A DNA stretch of 64,000 nt. It comes from Botrimarina colliarenosi (GTDB lineage: Bacteria; Planctomycetota; Planctomycetia; Pirellulales; Lacipirellulaceae). The translations under genes were made by a program, and so were the position numbers. Shown piece by piece: positions 17,583-25,942 of this stretch. Location of the stretch: NCBI RefSeq assembly GCF_007859955.1, contig NZ_SJPR01000001.1:446288-510287 (forward strand), read 5' to 3'. The stretch's first letter is position 1, and each line of letters opens with the position of its first letter. The notes beneath the pieces were generated by a model. The model did no database searches, was not told where the DNA came from, and worked only from the letters and a program-made list of their open reading frames with translations.

Positions 17583-18218
17583 TCAGGCGGCGCGGCGGCG
17601 ACGCATGGCGGCGACGCCGGCGGCGCCAGCCGCCAGCAGGCCGAGCGTGCCGGGCTCGGGGATCTCACCGGCTTGAATAGCGACACCCGGTTCGCTCTCA
17701 AAGGCGTAATCGCGGATCACAAACGTGCCGGCGGCGTTGTCGATGTCGACACGGGCCCAGCCATACGCCGAGCCGCCACCCGAGGGGAAGCGATAGCCGA
17801 TGAAGGCGCCCGTAACGTTGGTGAACTCGGCGATTGGGTTGATGGAGCCGAAAGAGAGAGAGCCGATGAAAGGGCTCGTTCCGTTGACGAGCGAGCCGTC
17901 AATGACCGTGCCGGCAGCGAGCGCCGAAACGTAGCTCGTACCGTTGTTAAATCCGGCAACATTCCAGCCAAAGTACGGAGCGCTGAGGCCCTGGTAATTC
18001 TGGAGACCCAGCATGGGGTCGTACGATTTGTTCGTGAAGTTGACGTCGAGAAGCCCATCGTTGTTGAGGTCAATGAACTCGACGCCGACGACATCTTCGT
18101 CAAGGACGACATGGGTGATCGCGGCGTCCGCTCCCGAGGTCGTCATTCCCGCGGCCGCGCCGGCGGCGAGAGAATAGGCGGCCCGACGGGCCGTCTTGCT
18201 GGTGGTCGCTTGGCTCAT
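17583..18218 (-). CDS. PEP-CTERM protein (paralogue of the preceding gene's product)
   Basis: A 211-residue secreted protein. It begins MSQATTSKTARRAAYSLAAG, the same ARRAAYSLAAGAA signal motif as the neighbouring gene at 16634. The middle contains a short DLNNDGLLDVNF Ca-binding-like motif and YGWARVDIDNAAGTFVIRDYAFE, also shared. It ends with IPEPGTLGLLAAGAAGVAAM and RRRRAA, a PEP-CTERM anchor. It has no dockerin-like pair. ATG 18218 has GGAG at a good spacing; ATG 18224 is 2 codons upstream but overlaps the ribosome site. Confidence 0.82.
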   Translation of the reverse strand: MSQATTSKTARRAAYSLAAGAAAGMTTSGADAAITHVVLDEDVVGVEFIDLNNDGLLDVNFTNKSYDPMLGLQNYQGLSAPYFGWNVAGFNNGTSYVSALAAGTVIDGSLVNGTSPFIGSLSFGSINPIAEFTNVTGAFIGYRFPSGGGSAYGWARVDIDNAAGTFVIRDYAFESEPGVAIQAGEIPEPGTLGLLAAGAAGVAAMRRRRAA

Positions 18219-18559
18219 GAGCATCTCCAAAGGTGCGGCGTTTAAAAGTTGCTTCGTTAGGATCTCCGGCTGAGTCGGTAGGACCGAGTCCCCGTCTTGC
18301 AGCCTTGAAGTTGGTTTCAATTCTCGGCGCCCCCATCTCTCGGCGCCCCCCTCGGAATCGAGGCACCAACGGAGAAGGGGCCCTACTGCCCCAATCCCGA
18401 AAATGTGCGTCGGCGGCGACTAACAGAGGCGCAAGCCTGGTCGGGCGGGGACCTGAATGGGGGATGGCAGGGCAGGACTTCAGGAAGGATTCCCGACGAT
18501 ATCGCGGCAGCCAGCTTCCGCCAAGAACGTTGCTGCCAGTTCGGGAGCCCGCATTCTAG
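18219..18559. other. Intergenic, no gene seen
   Basis: Between two minus-strand PEP-CTERM genes. The only structure noticed is a short direct repeat, TCTCGGCGCCCCC at 18322-18334 and 18338-18350. No ORF here looks coding. Confidence 0.5.
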
Positions 18560-20011
18560 CTACAGCGTTCCAGCGTTGGCAACAATTCTGCGCAATCCCG
18601 CCATCGGAATAGCCGCGGCGAGCAAGAGCAGGGCCCCCCGGGGCTCGGGGGTGGCGGTGGCGGGGGCTGTCGTCCCGTAGGCCGCGGCCCACACTGAGTA
18701 GTCGGCGGGCCCGATCTCGAGGTTGCCGTCGCCGTCGGCCGCCAGCTCCGTCGTGCTCCCCAACGAGTCTCGCCAGACCGTATAGTCGGCCGCGTTGACG
18801 AGCTCGTCCCCGTTGTAGTCGCCAACCAGTCCCAGGCTTTCTACGGCGATTTCGAGCCGGTAGAGCTGCGTCGCGGACGTCGCGCCGGACACCTTGACGG
18901 CAAAACTCCCCGCCACGCCGGCGGCGTAGCTGACCGATTCCAGCACGCCGACGCCGCCCGAGTCGGCCATGACAAGCGAGGCGCCCCCCTGGATCAGTTC
19001 AATCGCAAGATCGCCGACCGCCGCGGCGTTCACCGTCGAGAACGATCCCACTTCGGGAGTTTGGTTGTAAGTCGGCCCAATGGGGGTGAGGGTGATCTCG
19101 ATCTCGGCGGGGCCGAGGAGGTCGAACGCGTAGAAGTCGAGGTCGGCGGAACGATTGATACTCACGAAATCGGTCTGGTCGGGCGTCACGACGAGCGACG
19201 CTCCGTCGCCCCCCAACGTGAAGGTCGATCCCCCCGCGATAGCGCCCAGCGGTGTCGCTGTTGCGAGCGAGTTGTTCCCTCCCGCTTTCTCAAACGTGTC
19301 GCCGTAGAGGTACTGAGCGCCCCGGATGTCGTCGAGCTGGGGTCCATCGAAACCGGACTGCGGGAACGGCTCCATCAGGATCGCGGCGTTGCTGCTGTTG
19401 AGGTGCCCGAGACCGAGCGAGTGACCAATCTCGTGCATCAACGTGTGGCGGAGCGAGAACGCCGAGTCGGCGGAGTTCGAGTAGTAGTCGACGTCGTCGG
19501 TGTCGAGGAAAATATCGCCCTTGTCGGGGGCGATCGAGTAGGCAGCCGTGCCGATACTAGTGCCGACCGTGCCGTCGTACCGCGCGCCGGCGAGGCGGAT
19601 ATCGGCCCGGACTCCGAGGACGCCCGGCGCTGCGTTGTGGGTCGCCCCGTCGTCGTTGGGCTCGTAGACAAACGTCAGCCCCGAGACTTCTCCCCATCGG
19701 TCGAACGCACTCTGCAAATAGCCGAACCAAGGGCGTCCGGTCAGGTCCGGGCCACCGCTCCCGGCGCCAAACCAGCCGTCAAGAGACGCCACGAGGTTGC
19801 TGTTGCGGTTCACCCCGGGCAACACGTCGGGCACCAGGGCGCCATCGCTGGCGATTCCCCACGTGAGGGTGGCCGCGGTGCCGCGAGGACCGAGAATGTC
19901 GTCAGTCGCTGTCAGCACCCAACGATCATTGTTGTAGTAGGCGGCGGCTTGGCCAGCCAACAACAAGGCGAGGCCCGCTACGAGGGGAGGGATCGGGACT
20001 TTCGGAGGCAT
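18560..20011 (-). CDS. Matrixin-like zinc metalloprotease with dockerin and PEP-CTERM anchor
   Basis: A 483-residue secreted protein. A signal peptide (MPPKVPIPPLVAGLALLLAG...AAA) precedes a metzincin domain (about 25-235) with the zinc motif HEIGHSLGLGH near residue 190 and a downstream Met (AILMEP), as in matrixins. A propeptide-free arrangement is suggested. A beta-rich pre-peptidase-like region follows (DFVSINRSADLDFYAFDLLG). Then comes a dockerin-like pair (GDYNGDELVNAADYTVWRD and DGDGNLEIGPADYSVW) and a terminal TPEPRGALLLLAAAIPMAG segment. It is predicted to be cell-surface anchored and to cleave protein in a zinc-dependent manner. Confidence 0.85.
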   Translation of the reverse strand: MPPKVPIPPLVAGLALLLAGQAAAYYNNDRWVLTATDDILGPRGTAATLTWGIASDGALVPDVLPGVNRNSNLVASLDGWFGAGSGGPDLTGRPWFGYLQSAFDRWGEVSGLTFVYEPNDDGATHNAAPGVLGVRADIRLAGARYDGTVGTSIGTAAYSIAPDKGDIFLDTDDVDYYSNSADSAFSLRHTLMHEIGHSLGLGHLNSSNAAILMEPFPQSGFDGPQLDDIRGAQYLYGDTFEKAGGNNSLATATPLGAIAGGSTFTLGGDGASLVVTPDQTDFVSINRSADLDFYAFDLLGPAEIEITLTPIGPTYNQTPEVGSFSTVNAAAVGDLAIELIQGGASLVMADSGGVGVLESVSYAAGVAGSFAVKVSGATSATQLYRLEIAVESLGLVGDYNGDELVNAADYTVWRDSLGSTTELAADGDGNLEIGPADYSVWAAAYGTTAPATATPEPRGALLLLAAAIPMAGLRRIVANAGTL

Positions 20012-20540
20012 CGGGCGGCGCGTCTAAGAGAGGGCGGACCACTCTACGCTAATATCCCGGACAGGAGCCCGCAACGGATTTGAACCCGCAGGGGATTGTT
20101 GGAGGTCTCACGTTGTCAGTCCCGCCGAACGATTCCGTCGGGGCTACGGACCGATACTGATGCGGACGCTTCCATCGTTAGCCAGGACGGTACGGGCGGT
20201 AAGGGCCGCTAAGACGCAGGGACCCAGGGTGATGCCGGCGTCGAACCCCGCGACGCTGCGAGATTGGCGAGGGCTTTCTCGCTCGACGCCTGACCAAAAC
20301 CCTTCATTCGCCAAGTAGCGCTCGAGGCCCGCCCTTGGGACTGCGATCGCCTCACACACGAAAGCCGACGCCCCCCAGACTAAACCCTCTTGTGCCGCCA
20401 TTCGTTGCGTGCGGCTCCCGGTTACGGTCAGGCGTGGCGGCCCGCTAGAAGCGGCCCCCCCTCCGCAAAAATGCGCGACGCTTACGTCACGGCCTGGACC
20501 GTGGCGATTTCAGAGCGCGACGCCCTCGGTCGCTTCTGGG
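20012..20540. other. Intergenic region with a dispersed repeat
   Basis: About 530 bases without a convincing gene, between the metalloprotease gene and the receiver protein gene. It contains the dispersed repeat described at 20230-20437. Short frames on both strands lack coding character. Confidence 0.5.
20230..20437. repeat. Diverged ~200-bp dispersed repeat, copy A
   Basis: Two blocks here are matched in the same order at 41591-41789. Block 1 (20230-20313) contains TGATGCCGGCGTCGAACC, GGCGAGGGCT and GACCAAAACCC. Block 2 (about 20409-20437) contains GTGCGGCTCCCGGTTACGGTC. The spacing between blocks is about 95 bases here and 87 there. On the minus strand block 1 reads ERESPRQS...FDAGI in both copies, but the surrounding frame is not conserved. 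Confidence 0.5.
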
Positions 20541-20936
20541 TCACTCCCTGGGGTTGTGTCCCGCGACTGCGATCGCAATAGCCTGTTCCAGGGACTGCAC
20601 ATCCACTGGCTTTCGCAGAGCCGTGACGACCGGCTCGCTCTCTAAACAGATCAACTCGAAGTCGGCATGCCCCGACAAGAGGATCACCGGTGGTCCCAAC
20701 GCGGCGACTTCTTCCGCTGCCGCTAGACCATCGAGTAGGGGCATGTCGAGGTCGGTGATGACGAGGTCGACTCGGTGGTCCTTCAGCCCTTCGAGGAGGT
20801 CGGTCCCATCCTCCGCCATGAAACAGACCTCGTGGCCGAGCTTCCGCAGGATGCGTCCGAGGACGTCACGCATGGCAGGGTCGTCATCGGCGAGTGCAAT
20901 CCTAAGTGATGCGACCTGGCTTTCTTCCATTTTCAA
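20541..20936 (-). CDS. Stand-alone response-regulator receiver protein
   Basis: A 131-residue single REC domain. It starts RIALADDDPAMRDVLGRIL with the acidic pair DD, has the phospho-acceptor Asp in DLVITDLDMPLLDG, the conserved Ser/Thr in VILLSGHAD and the Lys in ALRKPVDVQSL. It has no output domain. The gene lies 43 bases downstream of the large hybrid histidine kinase on the same strand, so it probably receives phosphate from it. It may act by protein interaction as CheY-like or Spo0F-like proteins do. Confidence 0.88.
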   Translation of the reverse strand: MKMEESQVASLRIALADDDPAMRDVLGRILRKLGHEVCFMAEDGTDLLEGLKDHRVDLVITDLDMPLLDGLAAAEEVAALGPPVILLSGHADFELICLESEPVVTALRKPVDVQSLEQAIAIAVAGHNPRE

Positions 20937-20979
20937 TTCGCTGAGTTCAATGAGTTTCGGAGACAGACAAGGACGCCGC

Positions 20980-23900
20980 TCAAGCTATCTCTGACGTAAT
21001 GCCTTCCCTACGCAACTCAAGAATCGCTTGGACAAGTTCTCTTGCTTCGATCGGCTTGGCCAGGTGGGCGTCGTACCCCATTTGCAAGGCACGGTCGCGA
21101 TCCTCCGAGCGAGCGAAGGCCGTCAGGGCGATCGCTGGGGTCTTGCCGCCGCTGGCGGGCGGCAGATCCCTAACCAGCTTGATGAACTGGTAACCATCGA
21201 CGTCCGGCATGCCGATGTCGCTGACGATGACGCTAAATTGATTCTCTCCGAGGCTCATCAGAGCTTGCGTCGCATCGCTTACCGCGGTGACCGTGGCGCC
21301 GCTGTTCGTTAACACCCGCTGCAGAGTCCGCCGCGTATCGGAGTCGTCCTCGACCAGTAGCACTTGCACACCGGCAAGACTCTTCGCGTGGTCACGGTCG
21401 CGGTTTTGCAAATGACTTTCGGATGCGGCGCGCGGTGTCGAGTCGGGCGTTTGAACGATTGGCAACGTCACCGTAAACTCAGACCCGCGATCGGCGCCTT
21501 CGCTAACGACACTTACGGCGCCTCCGTGCAATTCGACGAGGCTCTTGACGATCGAGAGGCCAATGCCAAGTCCCCCATAGCGGCGGGTGGCCGTTGCGTC
21601 GGCCTGACGGAAGCGATCAAAGGCAAACGCCGCAAACTCTTTCGGCACGCCGATGCCCGTGTCGGAGACCGCGATCCGGACGTGAGAGTCCACGCGATCG
21701 ACCGACGCCCTTACCTCGCCTCCCTCCGGCGTGAACTTGATCGCATTCGATAACAAGTTCCAGATGACTTGCTGTAGGCGGGTGGAATCGCCGGCGATCG
21801 TCAACCCCGGTGGCCCCGTGTCCGCCGTGAACCGGAGTTGCTTGGCGCGTGCGGAATGAATCACGCTCTGTACAGCGCTGTCGACAATGTCAGCTACCGC
21901 GACATTTTTAATCTCTAACTGCACCTTGCCGGAAACGATCCGGCTCATGTCGAGCAAGTCCTCGACCAATTGCGTTTGCGCCTTGGCGCTTCTCTCGATG
22001 GTCTCGAGCCCGTCTCGAATCTCGTCGCGTTCGGATGTTTCTGCGTCTAGCAGATAGGTCCATCCGAGGATTGCACTGAGAGGTGTCCGCAACTCGTGAG
22101 AAAGCGTCGCGAGAAACTCGTCCTTGAGCAGGTTCATTCTCTCGGCTTCGGTGCGAGCGCTCCGCTCCGCTTCCAGCAGTTCGAGCCGCTCCTTTGCGGC
22201 TCGCTGCAACCCCTCGTACAAGCGGGCGTTGTCGATGGCGATGGCGGCTTGCGACGCGACTCCCTGGATGAGCTTCTCGTCCTGCTCGGTGAACACGTCG
22301 GTATCGGGATGTCCGAAGAACAAACCGCCGATCACCTCTCCGCTCGGAGAGGTCACCGGCGCGGCGAGGTAGCTCCTCACCGGCAGATGGCCTTTCGGCA
22401 TCCCGAAGTGGGGCGCCATCTTCCCGTAGCGTGCGTCCGCAAGAATATCGCCCGATCGGATGGGCCCTTCGCCATTGAACGTCGGCGCAAAGACGGGCGT
22501 TTTGCGCGGATTGCCAAACTTCTCGAAGGCCTCGCGAGGCGCGCCCGAGAGGCTGTAGAGCAGGTAACTCTCACCGTCCTCGCCAACAGTGCTGTAGAAG
22601 AAGGCGCCAAACTTCGCGCGGCTAAGCTTTGTCGCGATGTCCGTGACCTCCTGGATGAGCCCATCAAGGTCCAGCCTCGATCCCACCACCGCGGCGGTCT
22701 CAGAGAGGAGCTCCAGCGTCTGCGCCTGCTCTCGCAACTCGAACTCGACCCGCTTGGTTCGGTCGATGTCGGTGTAGGTCCCGAACCATCGCTGAACCCG
22801 CCCTTCGTCGTCGACCAGAGGCCGCGCGCGGCAGAGAAACCATCGATAGGATCCGTTCCGTGCCCGGAGGGAAGACTCCATCTCGAAGGACTTGCCAGAA
22901 GCGATCGCCTGCCGCCACTTCTCCATGAATGGCCCGAGGGTTTCGGGACTGTGGATCGACTGCCACTCCCAACCCTCCATTTCGTCGTAGGTAGCGCCTG
23001 CAAACTCAAACCACCCTTGATTGAACCAGAAAACTCGCCCGTCGGGATGGGCCGCCCACGCCAATTGTGGGATGGCGTCCGTGAGCGATTGCAGCTCCTC
23101 TTCGCTTCGTCGTAGGGCGCTCTCGGTCTGCCTGCGTGCGGAGACGTCCCGCGCGATCTTAGAGGCGCCGACAATCGCGCCGGCGGTGTTGCGAATTGGC
23201 GAAACGGTGAGCGAAATATGTCGCGGAAGGCTGTCCCGTCCCACTCTCACGGTGTCGAAGGCGTCGATCTGCTCGCCCGCGTGCATCTTCTCCAGAATCA
23301 TCGCCGCCTCGTCAACTCGATCGGGCGGAACGATGAGCAGAATGGATTGGCCGACCGCCTCCTTTGCCGAGTACCCAAACAGCCGCTCGGCCGCGGCGTT
23401 CCAACTGATAATCGTTCCGTCGATCGATTGGCTGAATACCGCGTCGTCCGTCGTCTCGACAATCGACGCGAGCCTTGACTGCGCCAGCCGCGCTTCGGTG
23501 GCGTACTCACCGATATTCTTAGATGTCCACCACAGCAAGCCGACAAAGAACGCGACTTCGACAAGCGTAAAGAAGGCTGTGCCGAACGCACCGTCCATCA
23601 GCCCCGTTCTCTCGGCCCAGATACGCAGCCACGCCAGCGAGAAGGGGATGACGATTACCGGAACAAGTAGCCGTCGGAGAACGCTCCCCCCCACGCCCCG
23701 GCGTCGAAGCGATGCGAAGGGACCGGACTCGGCCGCCGCGGCCGCCGTGCCGACTGCGAGCGCGGCCAGAATTGTGCTCGACTGCCAAGCTATCGCCGTA
23801 AATTTGGCGACACCGAATAACTGATTGGCCCCGAACCAGTAACCTGTCAAGGACAGCGAAGTGATCGCCATCGGTCCGATTGCTAGCAGGCTGGTGACGC

Positions 23901-24390
23901 GCCGGCTACGGGCGTCGAGCGTCGCCAGATAGAGCGCCACTCCGAGAATCAGGAACGATGTGCAGGCTGGGAGCCCCATCCGCATCGAAGCGGTCGTGGC
24001 GAACTGTCCCCAGTCGCGATCGAGGACGAGCGTATCGATTCCCAGGCTCCAGCCCGTGAGGTGTTCGAGGACCGTTAATCCGCCGATCGTCGCGACAGCG
24101 GTCGCAGCGATCCGCGCTGCCATCACTCGCCAGGTCGGCGTAGCCTTCCGCCCCAAGAGGAGCGAAGCACCGGCGAGCACGGAGCAGACCGCCGTGTTGA
24201 CGAGCATCGAAATGCCGTCGTTGCGCCAGTCGGTCAGCGCTTTGACATTCAACCACCAGCCGAGGAGCGTGAGGACTCCCCCGCCGATCGCGTACAGCCC
24301 GGCGCCGTAAACGATCAAGGCAATCGTTCTATGGAGGGGTGAGCCGCTTCGCGAGGAGGAGGCTCCCGATGGGTTGGGTCGAGGGCTCAT
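20980..24390 (-). CDS. Hybrid sensor histidine kinase/response regulator
   Basis: A 1136-residue membrane kinase. Residues about 20-300 hold seven or eight membrane helices (a MASE-like sensor). Two PAS domains follow (about 318-440, IVETTDDAVFSQSIDGTIISWNAA-like, and 445-565), then a GAF domain (about 580-735). The HisKA motif FLATLSHELRTPLSAILGW gives the phospho-His near 772. The ATPase region has VIWNLLSNAIKFTPEGG and GGLGIGLSIVKSLVELHGG. A C-terminal REC domain (about 1010-1130) has VSDIGMPDVDG. It forms a pair with the stand-alone receiver gene downstream. The signal is unknown. Confidence 0.92.
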   Translation of the reverse strand: MSPRPNPSGASSSRSGSPLHRTIALIVYGAGLYAIGGGVLTLLGWWLNVKALTDWRNDGISMLVNTAVCSVLAGASLLLGRKATPTWRVMAARIAATAVATIGGLTVLEHLTGWSLGIDTLVLDRDWGQFATTASMRMGLPACTSFLILGVALYLATLDARSRRVTSLLAIGPMAITSLSLTGYWFGANQLFGVAKFTAIAWQSSTILAALAVGTAAAAAESGPFASLRRRGVGGSVLRRLLVPVIVIPFSLAWLRIWAERTGLMDGAFGTAFFTLVEVAFFVGLLWWTSKNIGEYATEARLAQSRLASIVETTDDAVFSQSIDGTIISWNAAAERLFGYSAKEAVGQSILLIVPPDRVDEAAMILEKMHAGEQIDAFDTVRVGRDSLPRHISLTVSPIRNTAGAIVGASKIARDVSARRQTESALRRSEEELQSLTDAIPQLAWAAHPDGRVFWFNQGWFEFAGATYDEMEGWEWQSIHSPETLGPFMEKWRQAIASGKSFEMESSLRARNGSYRWFLCRARPLVDDEGRVQRWFGTYTDIDRTKRVEFELREQAQTLELLSETAAVVGSRLDLDGLIQEVTDIATKLSRAKFGAFFYSTVGEDGESYLLYSLSGAPREAFEKFGNPRKTPVFAPTFNGEGPIRSGDILADARYGKMAPHFGMPKGHLPVRSYLAAPVTSPSGEVIGGLFFGHPDTDVFTEQDEKLIQGVASQAAIAIDNARLYEGLQRAAKERLELLEAERSARTEAERMNLLKDEFLATLSHELRTPLSAILGWTYLLDAETSERDEIRDGLETIERSAKAQTQLVEDLLDMSRIVSGKVQLEIKNVAVADIVDSAVQSVIHSARAKQLRFTADTGPPGLTIAGDSTRLQQVIWNLLSNAIKFTPEGGEVRASVDRVDSHVRIAVSDTGIGVPKEFAAFAFDRFRQADATATRRYGGLGIGLSIVKSLVELHGGAVSVVSEGADRGSEFTVTLPIVQTPDSTPRAASESHLQNRDRDHAKSLAGVQVLLVEDDSDTRRTLQRVLTNSGATVTAVSDATQALMSLGENQFSVIVSDIGMPDVDGYQFIKLVRDLPPASGGKTPAIALTAFARSEDRDRALQMGYDAHLAKPIEARELVQAILELRREGITSEIA

Positions 24391-24968
24391 TCGGTATCGC
24401 GAAGAGTAAGGCTGGCGAAGGGATGTTACGGCGCCCCTTCAATCAATTGCTTCCGGACTACTTCCACAAGCCATGCCGTCAGCCGGAGCAGGTAATCTTA
24501 GGCGCCTGCCGTCCTGCCATACAACTCGCGGACGTCGTTGCCCTTGCCTTGCTCGCTTTGTGGAACTGACCCTGGCTAACCAGAAGCCAACGTGGCGTGA
24601 AAGCGTTCAGTCGCAACGACGTCCCCGCTCCCCTGGACGTGCGCCACGTGCCGAGTCGTCTCGCGTCGCGAGGACACGACAGTTAAGACCTTCCCCCCCC
24701 GATCACGGCTCGGGCCGTGCACTCAAATGAAGGGGGCGGGTCACTTATGTTGGTGCGAACGCGAACTCGTTGACTGTCAGACGACACTACAGCGGCGCCG
24801 GTAGCCATCAGGCTCGCCGAGCCGTCGCACCCCCGTCCTGCGGAGAGGCCGAAGACGTTCTCGACCCGGCCAATACGACGATCCTGCTCGTCCGCTTGCC
24901 TCTTCGGCGGGACGCGGATTCGCATTGGCTTCCCCCGAGGGAGGAACCTGTTCGCTACCCTGCTGGCT
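24391..24968. other. Intergenic, no gene seen
   Basis: About 580 bases between the kinase gene start and the end of the SPW-protein gene; both genes are on the minus strand. I found no frame with coding character, no RNA gene and no clear terminator here. The kinase promoter should lie in the left part. Confidence 0.5.
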
Positions 24969-25313
24969 TCAGGTCGGAAGCTGACGCCATGCTCGCGGCG
25001 GTTGCGAGGCTTCGTTCGGGATCACCGCCATCATCAACAGGAACAACCCTACGACGATGTGATTCTGATGTGGGGGCGGGGGTGGCGTCACGGCGAACCT
25101 TCCCCAAACGACCAAGCCTGCGGCAAGAAGCAACACGAGCCAATGAGCGTGCCGCGTCGGACCCCAATACGACAATCCCGAAAAGACACAGATCGCCAAG
25201 GCGACTCCCAGATCGCCCCAGAGCTGCACCGGGTCCGATTGAACGCCGAAGACAAATGGACTGATCGACAACCAAACCGCTGTCATAATTTCAACGACTC
25301 GTCCCCACATCAT
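24969..25313 (-). CDS. SPW-repeat-type membrane protein
   Basis: A 114-residue membrane protein. The N-terminal MMWGRVVEIMTAVWLSISPFVFG carries the ISPF (SPW-like) feature, followed by GLSYWGPTRHAHWLVLLLAAGLVVWGR with two further helices and a Pro-rich stretch. This matches the SPW repeat layout known from small membrane proteins. The start codon overlaps the stop of the upstream VKOR-like gene by 4 bases (ATGA), so translation is coupled. In other bacteria SPW proteins occur next to VKOR-like and epimerase genes; function is unknown. The C-terminal PNEASQPPRAW tail is unusual. Confidence 0.65.
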   Translation of the reverse strand: MMWGRVVEIMTAVWLSISPFVFGVQSDPVQLWGDLGVALAICVFSGLSYWGPTRHAHWLVLLLAAGLVVWGRFAVTPPPPPHQNHIVVGLFLLMMAVIPNEASQPPRAWRQLPT

Positions 25314-25942
25314 GGCGCCTCGCGTGAAAGTAATTTTTCGCCGGCTGCGTCAAGACGATCATCCCGCAGTCCACAGAAGGCGTCCCACAGCAACCGCGTA
25401 TTATGGTGCTCTTTCCAGACGATAAGGAGGTACGCCAGCGACACCCTCACTTCATCCCACGCCCAATAGATAAGAATCAACGAGATGGCGGCGGTGACAA
25501 GGCACAGGAAGCACCACGACCCGACGACGAAGGCTTGGAACACAACCAACACCAAGCTGACCATGCCCAAAGGAATCACATCAATGCCAAACAGAAGCAC
25601 CAGCCACGGCCGGTACTGCCAACGTCTTGTTGAGCCAGCCAGCCCGAGTATGGCGTCGCCTAGATAAGCGAGCACGCCGAGGGCTGCGTCGTGAATGCCG
25701 AGGATGCCGTACATTCTTAGGGCGGTGTCCGACTTTAGCACCCGATTGCTGCCATCGTCAAAAAGGGGGTCGTACGCATTCTCAATGAACCCCCATTGAT
25801 ACAGCGACAGGTGGACCGATATGACAGCGGCGATAAACGCCAGCAGACAGATCGGGATGCGTTGACCCCAACCGGACGGGTTGTGCCTGTACGGCGGAAC
25901 GTTCCGATTCAGTTCATCGACAGGGGCGGCCTTGTCAGACAT
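25310..25942 (-). CDS. Vitamin K epoxide reductase (VKOR)-like membrane protein
   Basis: A 210-residue membrane protein with four to five helices. The active-site pair CFLC is at residues 144-147 (GSWCFLCLVTA), the hallmark CXXC of VKOR quinone reductases. The first loop, where canonical VKORs hold a second Cys pair, reads NAYDPLFDDGSNRVLKSDTA with no Cys. Only one other Cys exists (residue 32, inside a helix). The ATG at 25942 overlaps the upstream epimerase stop by one base (TGATG). This is the sub-family linked to SPW proteins rather than to DsbA-type oxidation. Its quinone or thiol partner is unknown. Confidence 0.75.
   Translation of the reverse strand: MSDKAAPVDELNRNVPPYRHNPSGWGQRIPICLLAFIAAVISVHLSLYQWGFIENAYDPLFDDGSNRVLKSDTALRMYGILGIHDAALGVLAYLGDAILGLAGSTRRWQYRPWLVLLFGIDVIPLGMVSLVLVVFQAFVVGSWCFLCLVTAAISLILIYWAWDEVRVSLAYLLIVWKEHHNTRLLWDAFCGLRDDRLDAAGEKLLSREAP

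Noticed and set aside
20068..20108. tRNA-like minus-strand segment with GCGGGTTCAAATCC
   Set aside because: The T-arm would need an 8-base loop, and no anticodon or acceptor pairing fits. It may be a fragment but the support is too weak.
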